A stretch of 64,000 nt of DNA from Adiantum capillus-veneris (taxonomy: Eukaryota; Streptophyta; Polypodiopsida; Polypodiales; Pteridaceae): assembly GCA_014529385.2 (NCBI GenBank), contig CM043943.1, forward strand, positions 98,514,855 to 98,578,854, in the 5' to 3' direction. Under the pieces are notes generated by a model. That model was given only the letters and a program-made list of their open reading frames with translations, searched no databases and was not told the DNA's origin. The position numbers were made by a program, and so were the translations under genes. Shown here in pieces: positions 10,649 through 20,315 of this stretch. How positions within the stretch are numbered: position 1 is the stretch's first letter; each line of letters begins with the position of its first letter.

Positions 10649-11374
10649 TCACGAGCCACTCTTTTGTGCCCCATACAACACATGCCTGATGGGTGTGCAA
10701 GGCGAACTTACATCCCCATCACTGTCCTCCGTACTGTCACTTCCATGTGGATTATATCTCCAGTCAGTCGACACAGGCGAGTGATGATGATTGCGAAACA
10801 CATCCGCTTGATTCGGTGGAGAGACAACATGCTGCTCCGAAGAGGTTCTACTGCTGTCCGGAGAAGAAAGAGCAGTCCCAGAAAATGCATGGCTGGACTT
10901 AAATGCATTCATGGCCTCCATCTGCAAGGGGTTTAGAGTCTTCCGAGCTCTTCTTGCTAACTCAGTAATATCTCCACAATCGCTCCCATCCCCATCAAAA
11001 TTTGATGCAGAAAAAGTTGCCTGACCAACAAAACTTGCAGGCGGAGATGGGCCAGCTAAGTTCCTGTGCAGTTGAACCCCCGTTCTGCTTGAATTACTCA
11101 TGGTAGGGGGGGGCACATACTCAGTGCTCATGTCTCCAGGGCTACTCATGCTTCCACTGCTTTCCAGTACTATTGATTTCTCATTTTTGACCGCCACTGG
11201 CCTCAAAATTGATGACTGCTGCTTGGCTACCGTGGCGGCACGCAGAACATCATCTTTGTTCAAAGCTGCCAGTGTCCAAGGATTGAGCTTGACTGGCTTT
11301 TTCCTCTGATACTCGGTTCTTGAAGGTAGTCCTGAGGTGGCATCTTTCACGGATAGAGGTGGATGAATTCCTTG
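10649..11374 (-). CDS. DHHC protein S-acyltransferase, last exon (C-terminal tail)
   Basis: This exon gives 241 codons plus stop. It begins after the acceptor TTTTGCAG (11,375-11,382) and continues in phase 0 from the exon ending at 38,483. The first 60 residues contain KKPVKLNPWTLAALNKDDVLRAA and KQQSSILRPV. These match the conserved block of plant PATs that follows the fourth membrane segment (PV-x-I/L-x-PW-K-L, then A-x-S-S-I/V-LRPV). The rest is a Ser/Pro-rich cytosolic tail with the helix ELARRARKTLNPLQMEAMNAF and the ending SPCTPIRHVLYGAQKSGS. PATs attach palmitate to cysteines of membrane proteins. An ATG-started frame runs further upstream to 11,494 but is only translated GA/GT microsatellite. 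The family assignment rests on this block and on the exons at 38.5-39.0 kb. Confidence 0.72.
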   Translation of the reverse strand, partial: QGIHPPLSVKDATSGLPSRTEYQRKKPVKLNPWTLAALNKDDVLRAATVAKQQSSILRPVAVKNEKSIVLESSGSMSSPGDMSTEYVPPPTMSNSSRTGVQLHRNLAGPSPPASFVGQATFSASNFDGDGSDCGDITELARRARKTLNPLQMEAMNAFKSSHAFSGTALSSPDSSRTSSEQHVVSPPNQADVFRNHHHSPVSTDWRYNPHGSDSTEDSDGDVSSPCTPIRHVLYGAQKSGS

Positions 11375-11394
11375 CTGCAAAACCCATATTACTA

Positions 11395-11396
<2 letters not shown>

Positions 11397-11470
<74 letters not shown>

Positions 11471-11472
11471 AC
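11397..11472. repeat. compound (CT)n(CA)n microsatellite next to a splice acceptor
   Basis: About 25 CT units followed by about 13 CA units. On the PAT transcript this is (GU)n(GA)n ending about 22 bases before the last-exon acceptor. Confidence 0.95.
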
Positions 11473-11499
11473 ATGCAATGCACACTCTCCACATACATA

Positions 11500-11857
11500 T
11501 GTTCGTACGTTCGTATACACTTTTTGTTTTGTTTTAGGTGTCGGCTTTGGGCACTCTCGGCTGTTCCCCCGTACATCAAAAAAAAAAAAAAGCACAAGAA
11601 GACTAACTGAGATTGAATGCACCCAAGCTCCTAGGGCAGACGCTTTTGTCACTAGTTTCCCCTCGACTACTGGGTTTTGCTTCCCCAAGAGGCCAGGATT
11701 ATCTACACTCTTAGGGCAGTGCCCTTGAGAGACCCATCTCACTGACTAGTAATGGGCATGACAGCGACCAAGTACCTCTGGTCAAAGGCCCAAAGGCCCA
11801 GGTACTGTGGGACTTGCTTCGGCCTTCCCTTTGGAGTTTCCTCCGCTAGGTAGCTTA
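11500..11857. other. intronic sequence, nothing recognised
   Basis: It includes an A13 run at about 11,579-11,591. No domain was identified in any frame. Confidence 0.4.
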
Positions 11858-12775
11858 TCACCACGCTAAACTGCCCTTGTAACCCGACGGTTTTCCCAGA
11901 GGAAATGCCATACCCGCTTGGAAGGGCATCGGTTTACAAGTGGTGTCCGCCGAGGTTGGTGGTGTCTCCCTTTCATCTCCCAACCTCCTTTTGGCACTTG
12001 AGTGGCTCTTATCGCTCATTTGGCTTCGCTTGGGGAGAATAACGTCATTTCCATCGAGAGGATCGGAGTATAATAGTAAGCATAGGAAGGAAGGCATCAC
12101 CCCTTCCATCCGCCTATACAAAGCACTCAAGTACCGGGGCACAGCCTCACCGATGAACTTCGCCACACAGACGTGCCCTGCGGTTCCGTTCCTGCGTACC
12201 AAGAAGGGTAGCCGCTTCCCACGAGCATCCCCGCCAAGGAGGATGACGGTCATCTCTTCAGGGTCCAACGGCAGGTCGATATCGTTGAAGGTGGAGTTGA
12301 ACCAGTTTATCCACGCCCCCTTAGCCCATCAAGTGCCAAGCAACACACCAGCAAACGCGAAAGCGAACGACCCTCTAACTAGGAACATAGTGCACAAACA
12401 CTGTCCGCACCTCCAATTATCTGCCAATTTGAGCCCACCTACTCTTGCGAGAACCAGCACTCTTTCCTCCTTCCTATTCACTGGAGTGCTCCTATTGAGC
12501 TACAGCATGTACCCACGCGTTTGTTCATAGCCGGCTGTCTTACAGGGCTCCAACGCTAGGCACGAATGCCTCTCGTCCCACTTGTCCCATGTGTGGTAGC
12601 GGACTGAGCTAAAGTCAGCCGCAGGGATATATTTATTCATCCAATTCTGGGTTCTGGTTGTCCAAGTCCACTTCTTGAATGGTTGGTTCTTAGGCTTCTT
12701 GTTTACCAAGGAGCCTATCCAGCTTTCCCTTAATCCACAACGGAAGATGTTGTAGAAGTCGAAGCACCATTGTAT
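11858..12775 (-). pseudogene. unrecognised minus-strand coding remnants
   Basis: Two stretches read as protein on the minus strand. At 12,320-11,858 the text runs WINWFNSTFNDIDLPLDPEE, then LPFLVRRNGTAGHVCVAKFIGEAVPRYLSALYRR. At 12,770-12,500 it runs FDFYNIFRCGLRESWIGSLV, then KWTWTTRTQNWMNKYIPAADF. I do not recognise the family. The position next to a LINE ORF1-like scrap suggests part of an old mobile element, though an old host exon is possible. A plus-strand frame (11,940-12,530) overlaps the first and looks like its shadow. Confidence 0.3.
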
Positions 12776-12784
12776 CTAAGTTCC

Positions 12785-12811
12785 GGGGGGGGGGGGGGGG
12801 GGGGGGGGGGG
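12785..12811. repeat. poly-G tract (27 G)
   Basis: An uninterrupted run of 27 G on the plus strand. Another of 23 G lies at 41,374-41,396. Confidence 0.95.
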
Positions 12812-13021
12812 ATGTGGAGGCGGCAAAGCGGAAGGAGGAGCTTGGAGGAGCTCTGGACATTCTGATTCCATATGAAATATGAGTTGGCAATCAGTGAGGG
12901 GAAAACATGGGTTCTTTCTGACGCCACGTGCGGGGAAAATCCACCACCTCCACCCATACCGGACATTTATGTCGAATGAGACTCTAATAATCTTTGATAA
13001 GAGCCCATGGCAATACGTTTG

Positions 13022-13320
13022 TCATTTGCGTGTTAAAGAACAACGGTGACATTTCAAGCAGGGCATCTCTGGCTTCATTGTCAGCCACAAGACCTCATAG
13101 AATCCACGGGCCCTTAAATAAACTCCTGGAACCACTTGCCGCTTAAGCAGAAAATCCACCCATTGTCCCACATCCTTTGCCGTTGGCATTTTGCCAAGAA
13201 AGAAGAGTATAGCCGCATTTAGTGCACATTGGGCGACAGGATTCATTGAATGTTGGACAGGAATAAGGACCTTTTTCTCAGGTTCTGGACCCTCCTAGGC
13301 CCTACAAGCATACTCAAACT
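13022..13320 (-). mobile_element. LINE ORF1-like fragment (DUF4283-type)
   Basis: The minus frame reads NAAILFFLGKMPTAKDVGQW, then VDFLLKRQVVPGVYLRARGFYEVLW. This resembles the N-terminal RNA-binding-like module of plant LINE ORF1 proteins (x-G-K/R-x-P-x-x-x-V-x-x-W, then the G-F-Y/F-x-x-x-F strand). Downstream sequence (KIIRVSFDINVRYG) may continue it in another frame. It is a short, decayed fragment. The assignment rests on pattern only. Confidence 0.4.
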
Positions 13321-13329
13321 CCTAGTGCA

Positions 13330-14280
<951 letters not shown>

Positions 14281-14430
14281 CTGTATAGCCTCCCAATGGA
14301 TGGGGCAACTCATACCTTGTAGGCTCTGCCTCTTTATAACCTCTAACGGATGGGGTGACTCATCCATTGTAGGTTTTCCTTTGTATAGCCTCCCAGCGGA
14401 TGGGGCAACTCATCCCTTGTAGGTTTTGAA
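14281..14430. repeat. tandem repeat, about 50-bp unit, three copies
   Basis: The core GGATGGGGYRACTCATNCCTTGTAGG occurs three times, each after TATAGCCTCCCA or a variant, at about 14,290, 14,345 and 14,395. Confidence 0.85.
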
Positions 14431-14589
14431 TGCATCACACCTGATGTTTGTCCTATGGGTATTGAACGCATTACGCCATGTGCCTGGGCTAAACGCACTG
14501 CCTCCGGAGGCCCTTAGGAGGGTGGGGTAACTCATTTTCCTAAGGTTAACGAAGAGCCCCGTAGGGGAAGTTCTTGGACATCTCGGGAC

Positions 14590-15220
14590 CACCCTACGGG
14601 GTGTTTGGGAGAGGGGTGTAAAAACCTCTCGCCCCCTAGACCTGGGTAAAAGGCGCCTTCTTTAAGGGCCACAAGGGGGGGAGAAAGGAGTGGCGGCTAT
14701 CCCACTCCTTACGAGGGGATGAGTCTCTAGCAGTACTCCCCAATCGGGTGTGAGAAGGGGGGGTGTGTTGTGAACATAAAAAAAGTACAAGGACGCACTC
14801 CATAGTGGGGACCCAACTTCACTCTCTGAGTGTGGAAGTGAAGTATGTTGTGTAAACCTCCCCCTTGCAGGCCAACCAGGGGGTGTAAAAACCTCTCCCC
14901 CCCACCCAGACCTGGGTCAAAGGCTCTTTCCCTTAGGGCCACAAGGGGGTCCCCCCCACCCAGACCTGGGTCAAAGGCTCTTTCCCTTAGGGCCACAAGG
15001 GGGGGAGAAAGGAGTGGCAGCTCTCCCACTAGCTGCAGGGGATGAGTCTCGAGCAGTACCCCCAATCGGGTGCGAGAAAGGGGGTGTGTTGTGAACATAA
15101 AAAAAGTACAAGGAACCACTCCATAGTGGGGACCCAGCTTCACTCTTCGAGTGCATAAGCGAAGTATGTTGTGTGAACCTCCCCCTTGAAGGCCAACGAG
15201 GGGGATGAGGGGAAATAATT
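14590..15220. repeat. tandem repeat, about 324-bp unit, two copies plus internal 52-bp duplication
   Basis: The unit starting ACAAGGGGGGGAGAAAGGAG at 14,671 recurs at about 14,994. Both copies contain GAGTCTC-AGCAGTAC, AATCGGGTG, GAACATAAAAAAAGTACAAGG and TGAAGTATGTTGTGT. The stretch CCCAGACCTGGGTCAAAGGC is duplicated at about 14,905 and 14,959. Coding capacity is absent. The units are G-rich and resemble a promoter or UTR repeat of an element lying downstream on the plus strand. Confidence 0.85.
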
Positions 15221-15377
15221 GGCGCTCTCCCTAGCACCGCGGAGGGATGAGAAGCGAGCCGTCTTTCTCCTAGTCCCCCGAGGGAGAGAGTGTAAATGGG
15301 GTCTCTTATGAATAGTACAAATATAGCAAAAACGCTCTTGCTCTCTTGCGCCCTTTCTTTCCTTCCTACATTCTCAA

Positions 15378-15438
15378 AGCTCTATATATAATCTCAAAGC
15401 GCTCTTGGTGGACCTATGCTTATGCTTCAGCATGAGCA
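15378..15438 (+). promoter_or_regulatory. TATA-like element and stem-loop upstream of the hairpin repeats
   Basis: CTATATATAA at about 15,381-15,391 is a good TATA-type match. About 25 bases on, 15,417-15,438 forms a 9-10-bp stem (TGCTTATGCT/AGCATGAGCA) with one G-T wobble. It may be the promoter of the plus-strand LINE-like unit that follows. Confidence 0.3.
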
Positions 15439-15513
15439 CCCGACGAGCCCCGAATAAGAGGATCGAACCCCACGGGTCCCCTTGTATTTCGGTGGATACC
15501 TTGCAAAGCACCT

Positions 15514-15699
15514 CAAGCAGGGGGATTGGACTCTCTGCGCTTGAAGTGGATAGACCACTTCGTGGGGTGGGGGATTTTACCTTGGCTCGCAGCAGGGGGA
15601 TTGGACCCTTTGCTGTGGGGGTGGATAGACCACCCCGTGAGGCCGAAGCCCCGAGTGTGGGGATTGGACCCCACACGACAGGGGTGGATAGACCACCCC
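15514..15699 (+). repeat. triplicated two-hairpin unit with compensating stem changes
   Basis: Three units of about 70 bp each carry hairpin a (loop ATTGGA) then hairpin b (loop ATAGA). Hairpin a: 15,514-15,543, 15,590-15,615 and 15,655-15,676. Hairpin b: 15,543-15,561, 15,618-15,636 and 15,681-15,699. Hairpin-b stems are GAAGTGG/CCACTTC in unit 1 and GGGGTGG/CCACCCC in units 2 and 3, so both arms changed together. Hairpin-a stems also differ between units while staying paired, with G-T pairs that would be G-U wobbles only in a plus-strand RNA. This is what RNA-level or structure-level constraint looks like. Inference: 5' leader structure of the LINE-like element whose endonuclease begins at about 16,085. 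Confidence 0.8.
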
Positions 15700-15806
15700 A
15701 CGGGGTAATTGCAGTGACATTAGGTGACTGAATACGGTGTGCATGACCCGTCTGACTCTGGCGACGTTGAAACATGGAGTAGCCTCTGGTGAACTCGGTT
15801 TAGCAT

Positions 15807-16079
15807 GTGTTTGGGGAGCGGACAACCACAGTGTCTGAAGCTTTTTGGAGACAGTTGGAGATTGTGAGAGTGGGAGCTAGTGTGATCAAAGTTAGAAAGG
15901 TTACCAGCATGCATAGCAATAGCATCGGCTTTGATCTCTATACCCACTCTCTTAGGTCAGCTGAAGCGCTCGTAAACAAACTAGTTGCAGAACAACGCTT
16001 CAGCAGGTGGCGTTGCAGAATGTCGAGACCTTTCCGAGACCGGACTCGTAGACCTAGATCTCCCTCCGTCGGGGAGTAG
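15807..16079 (+). CDS. unrecognised ORF upstream of the LINE endonuclease
   Basis: 90 codons ending RDRTRRPRSPSVGE. The basic Arg/Ser C-terminus could suit a nucleic-acid-binding ORF1 remnant. No zinc knuckle is seen. It lies in the same frame as the endonuclease N-terminus that follows, separated by a stop, so it may be the decayed tail of ORF1 or the start of ORF2. Confidence 0.25.
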   Translation: MFGERTTTVSEAFWRQLEIVRVGASVIKVRKVTSMHSNSIGFDLYTHSLRSAEALVNKLVAEQRFSRWRCRMSRPFRDRTRRPRSPSVGE

Positions 16080-16084
16080 CTCGT

Positions 16085-17334
16085 CAAGCACATTAAGGTA
16101 GCCACCTTCACCGTTAACAGACTCAGACACAAAAGGAGCGAACTTGGGTTGTTGATGGGCCCCGGAAAATGGAGCATTGTCGGGATGCAAGAGACCCAAA
16201 TGTTCCAAGGATCTTAGACTTCCAAGACATGTGGTCTTTAATTCCCTAGGCACTGCGAAACCAGGAGAACGTGGAATGGCGTCGCTAGTCACGAATGAGC
16301 TCAGGCCCTTTGAGCTCAACTTCTCTTCCCCAAATCAAATTTTTATACAATTTTGTCCCAAAGGTTCAAGGGCATGGATTCATGGAAATGTATACATCCC
16401 ACAACGCCAGTTAGGCGAAGCCAGGACAATTGCTTTGGATACCCTCGCCCGAACGTTGGGGATCATCTCGAACAAAAACCTACCCGTGATTGTTGGGGGT
16501 GACTTTAACATGAAGATGGGGGCACTGAAGAAGTGGCTATGGAGATGTGGGAGAGGATTCGAGAGCCTAAAGGTTCGGGGCTCGAACCTCACGTATCATT
16601 CCAAGTGGGGGAAGGAAAAGTCAGACATCGATCACTTTATTATGAACGAGTCCGCCACGAGACAACTTCTCAACAATTCAGTACAGAGGGGGGTAGACTT
16701 GTCAGATCACTTGTCACTAGGTGTGCAACTTGCTCTGTGTGGACTCGGGAGTGGAAACCGTAGCTGCTATGCAGCACGTGCCCAAGTTAGATGTTTGCAA
16801 AATGGAATTGAATAGCAGGATATTCCTCGATGAGAATCGATGGAACACCCTGTTTCACCTCGAGAATGAGGATGGGCATGAGATCCAACAGGGCATGCGA
16901 TCCAGCAGTGCTATGACAAGTTTATTTCCGTTGCTACATGTATAGCCAAAGAGGCTGGAGCTCTATCTACGAAGCCCCCACCGAGGCAAAGGTCAGGTTG
17001 TTCACTGGAACCTCGCGCTTGAAGACTCATTAATGCGTGCCAAAAAGCCTGGAATAAGGTGAGCAACAAATCTGCGATCACTAGGGCTGGTCGGCAAGCG
17101 GTTAAAGAGAACAAGGCAATAGCACTTCGTGCGAAAGCCGCTGTTAGAGACAACAACCGAAGATCCTTCGAGCGCTTCGTGGAGAAGGGTAACGAGCTCT
17201 TGAGGGAGGGACAAATGAAGAAATTCTTCACCCACCTTAAGAAAATAGTTGGGAAGGGACAAGGAACTATTGTCAACCAACAAGAATCAAACTCCATCCT
17301 TCTCTCAAGCTCCGTCACCATAAAACATGCCTAA
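16085..17334 (+). mobile_element. LINE ORF2 endonuclease fragment (AP-endonuclease type)
   Basis: It starts HIKVATFTVNRLRHKR, then KWSIVGMQETQM, the APE N-terminus with the catalytic QE-T. After a frame change, 16,177-16,815 gives NVYIPQRQLGEAR, VIVGGDFNMK (catalytic GGDFN), KSDIDHFIMN and VDLSDHLSL (catalytic SDH). From 17,059 to 17,334 comes a basic helical stretch (RRSFERFVEKGNELLREGQM) like the linker between endonuclease and RT. No RT follows, so the copy is cut off at about 17,335. At least one frameshift and an in-frame stop are visible. LINE clade uncertain, and different from LINE A. Confidence 0.8.
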
Positions 17335-17602
17335 ATATGGCTCTAATTAGGGTGGTTGAATTCAAAAGCTTAGCTTATAGTTTTCCACTAACCTATGAGC
17401 CTATAATACATATAATATATATGGTTTCTTTGGTCTACCGTTCCATCCCCGTCCTTGTCCCCGTTTCGGCCCCCCTCCTCCCTCTCGTTCCTGTCCCGTT
17501 CCACACCTTCCCGTTCCAGTTCCCGTTCGGAGTCACTTTGTGATGGGCACCAACACTTAATTCTCTTATTTCTTTGCCCTCTGTACATATCGCATAGTAT
17601 GC
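17335..17602. other. pyrimidine-rich low-complexity stretch
   Basis: 17,437-17,540 is built of degenerate CCGTTCC/CCCGTT words. No gene was recognised. Confidence 0.5.
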
Positions 17603-17890
17603 ATAGTCTTTTGAGGTGCATTTCATATAATGTGTGTGGCTTATACAATCACGACAAGTGGAGGCTAACCTGGCACTATGTACATACATGTAAGGTAAAA
17701 ATGATAGTTCTTCAAGAGCATAATCAACACCATTTTGCCTGTCAGTCATCTTACTTTGCGGAATATTGGATAGCTTATGCCGGCAATGCTAATTAGTAGG
17801 GAGTGCTTATGCTTATTCGGCATGAATTACGGACGAATGTTGGTTTTAATGACCCACCTCGTAGGTGGATGGTAGTTCAATGTATTGTTT
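17603..17890 (+). mobile_element. second LINE endonuclease N-terminal fragment
   Basis: LRCISYNVCGLYNHDKWRLT, then KVKMIVLQEHNQH matches the APE start (S-x-N-V-x-G-L ... I-V-x-L-Q-E). 17,806 onward in another frame reads GVLMLIRHELRTNV, then RRWMVVQCIVSF, the next conserved strands. The fragment is truncated where the 3' tail of LINE A begins, so LINE A probably inserted into it. Confidence 0.7.
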
Positions 17891-17891
17891 C

Positions 17892-18616
17892 TTTTTTCCG
17901 AGAAAAAGATCCTTCCATTAGTTAGTAAAAACTGCCCATAAAGCTACAAACCACCTCTATAGAGAGGGCTACATCAAAAGCATGGGAAGACTCTCCCTGT
18001 GTAGTGTGAGTAAACAAAATAAGTACAATGAGGCTAAATCACAAAAAGGGAGGAGAAACGAGCCACACGGGTGGTCAGTAGTGCCATCTAGGCGCACCCT
18101 GGACCATGGTGAAGAAAGACCTTGGGCGCCAGAGTTGCAAGAAAGCCTCTCTACGCACCCTTATGCAGTCGGAGCTGCCCTGAAGTCTCTCAGAGTGACC
18201 CCTCAGAGTATGAATCAACTCCAGCCAAAAGTCACGAACAGTCTCCGCTGGTTGGACACGGTGAGCCTCGAAGATGCGGAAGCAACGGGCCCGCCAAATG
18301 AACCAGAGTGTCAGGCCACAGACAAGCTCCCAACACACCTCTCTCTCACTACACACCTTTCTCTCACTGCACCACTCCTTGGGTAGGCTCTGTGGAAGAC
18401 TGAAGTGTAGGTTGACCCCCTTGGATCACTATCATCCTGCTGGTGGAGGTTAGCTCAAACTGGAGTGCAGGGCCCGTAAGGGTGGACCAGGCAACAACAC
18501 CCCAAGTGTACTACCGCACTATGGAAAGAGCTCGCATCAGTTGAAGAATCCGCAACCAAACCTGTTGTGCCATGGGGCAATCCCACAGACAGTGACGCTG
18601 ACTCTCCAAAGGATAG
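17892..18616 (-). mobile_element. LINE A, segment 5: zinc-module end, C-terminus and 3' tail
   Basis: On the minus strand 18,612-18,525 reads PLESQRHCLWDCPMAQQVWLRIL, the H-x4-C half of the zf-RVT module. It is followed by WELVCGLTLWFIWRARCFRIFEAH (18,356-18,062). The 3' end near 17,892 has GGAAGGATCTTTTTCTCGG followed by an A-rich run, a typical plant LINE terminus. The segment is separated from the Cys-Cys half (25,162 onward) by a gypsy element with a 5-bp target duplication. Confidence 0.8.
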
Positions 18617-20315
18617 TGTCACAAAAATACGGAAGCGAAAACTGACTTTTAATTGTACTTCAAATACTCAAGAGACTTTGGAGAGAGAGAGAGAGAGAAA
18701 GCTTGACACATCATTGGGGACCAGAAGATGGGTTGGTCCCCCCCCATAAAGAGAATATCTTTATTACTAAGGGAGAATCTTTACAAGCACAGGAACGGGG
18801 CCATTGCCCGTCCTCTATTTTTTTCTTTTCTGCTTCTGACTGAGAGAGTGCGAAAGCTACTCTCAGAATACTAAGAGGATTTTCCCTCTGCTATGAGATT
18901 TTGGGAAGCTCTCGAAAATGAGAGTCTATCTTCCACCAAAACTCAACGGAAGCTCTCGAAAAAGAGAGTCTACCTTCCGCTAACTGTGTCCCTTTCTGCA
19001 TAATCATTCCTGCAACAAAAACAAGGGAGAAACACGCAAAATGCACGCACACATGCTTACTGTAATTTTCTGCACATAACCTGAAAATGTCACCTGAGCA
19101 CCTTCCAAAGCCGAAATAGAGACCTTTTTCGCGATGGAATCGCACCAAACTTTGTGTATGCGTAGTGTAGGTAGAGAAGAACTAGATTCTATGTGTATTT
19201 TGCTAAAATTCACCCTAAAAGAGATGATTAGGGGCTGAAAACAGAGAATTTACAGTCACAACACTCTACGAAGAGAGTGCCCGCTGCAACTTCTCGCAAT
19301 GAAACTTTACCGAAAGCTGGCTATGGCTACGAGAACCCTTGTTCTAGACAATGGGAGCACTAGGCCACCACATATGTTGCAAGGGGCTGCTCTCAAGCTT
19401 CCATGGAGGGCTCCAATGCGTAGAGCATACTCACAATAGGGGGGTTAGGATCCTAGCACGGCCAACACTGAGAAATGGGGGAGGGGGTGCTCCTAAATAG
19501 CGGGGCCCTAGGAAGAGAGAGAGGGTGAGAGTGAGAGTGAGAGAGGTAGTTTTGCATTGGTGGCACACTTAATAACTTTAAAAACCCTTCAATTTTCACT
19601 TTTAAAAGTCCCTAGGCTATTCATAAAATGTGCAAATTAACTCACAACTGCACACACAGATGCTACTAATGAAATTGTTAGCTGCTTCCCAACGCAACGC
19701 CGTACCGACACTGCTCTGGCATTACCTATTCGCACTTGTCCGGCCATTTGGTCCAACGTAGACAATTTAAAATAATTTAATTTGACTTATCCTAAGGCCG
19801 TAAAATAATTCACGCCTTAGGATTACTGTTGTTCTAAGGACCCCATTTCATTCCTGTGCTTGCACTAGGGCACGTAATTTTCTGAGGCTACTGCTTACCC
19901 CTTCATTGAAGAACCGATTTTCCAATCACTAGGTCTTTAGTGTATTTTTATGCTAGTGTCTCCCTGATCTACCACGCGTGGTAAAGGTGGCGGTGCAAGA
20001 CCATGGACGTGCAAGCTATGTCCGTACAGGAGAATGGGTGGTGCAAACAAAGTGCGAGCCTATCTTCTTCATGAACCCGGTCACGAGGTGAAGTTTTGCC
20101 CTCGAGTATCTCCCGAGAAAAGGTTGGAGCTTCTTGAGAAGCTCGCGGTGTATGAGGTCGCGTAAGCGGCCAAGAGGAGCTGTTTTGTTGCCGTTGATCC
20201 CTCTGCCACGGCGACACCACGAGAGCAAAGGCAAGCCAACCTTGACTCCACCTCTCAAGCGTTCAAGACAAGTGCATCTACACATTAATTATTTACAAAG
20301 TCTGATATAGTTACA
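18617..20315 (-). mobile_element. gypsy element H, 3' LTR (carries a foreign BED-finger segment)
   Basis: The LTR starts TGTCACAAAAATACGGAAGC and ends AGTTACA. It is paired with the LTR at 23,694-25,156. Flanking GATAG (18,612-18,616) matches GATAG at 25,157-25,161. This copy is longer (1,699 against 1,463 bp) because about 310 bp at 19,968-20,283 replaces about 105 bp of the partner. Elsewhere the two LTRs differ by only a few percent, so the insertion is young. Confidence 0.93.
19971..20165 (+). CDS. BED-type zinc-finger segment captured in an LTR
   Basis: The plus-strand frame reads RPWTCKLCPYRRMGGANKVR, then AYLLHEPGHEVKFCPRVSPE, then KRLELLEKLAVYEVA and a stop. It matches the BED finger that precedes DUF659/hAT-dimerisation domains in plant hAT transposase-derived proteins (W-x-C-x-x-C ... 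GG-x-x-R-I/V-R-A-H-L-x-G-x-P-G ... C-x-K/R-V). The usual His of R-A-H-L is Tyr here. The Cys pair, the GG, the PG and the last Cys remain. It lies antisense to the gypsy element and is absent from the partner LTR, so it came in as foreign DNA, probably a piece of a host or hAT gene. Not expected to be expressed as a whole protein. Confidence 0.65.
   Translation, partial: TTRGKGGGARPWTCKLCPYRRMGGANKVRAYLLHEPGHEVKFCPRVSPEKRLELLEKLAVYEVA

Noticed and set aside
11375-11494. N-terminal extension of the last PAT exon to an upstream ATG
   Set aside because: The extra residues are translated (GT)n and (GA)n microsatellite. A good acceptor at 11,375 and the family alignment end the exon there.
11940-12530. 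196-codon plus-strand frame
   Set aside because: It overlaps minus-strand sequence with better protein character and shows no recognisable motif.
14590-15699. CRISPR array or hammerhead ribozyme
   Set aside because: The units are long tandem repeats without spacer structure, and the hammerhead core (CTGATGA with GAAA) is not present.
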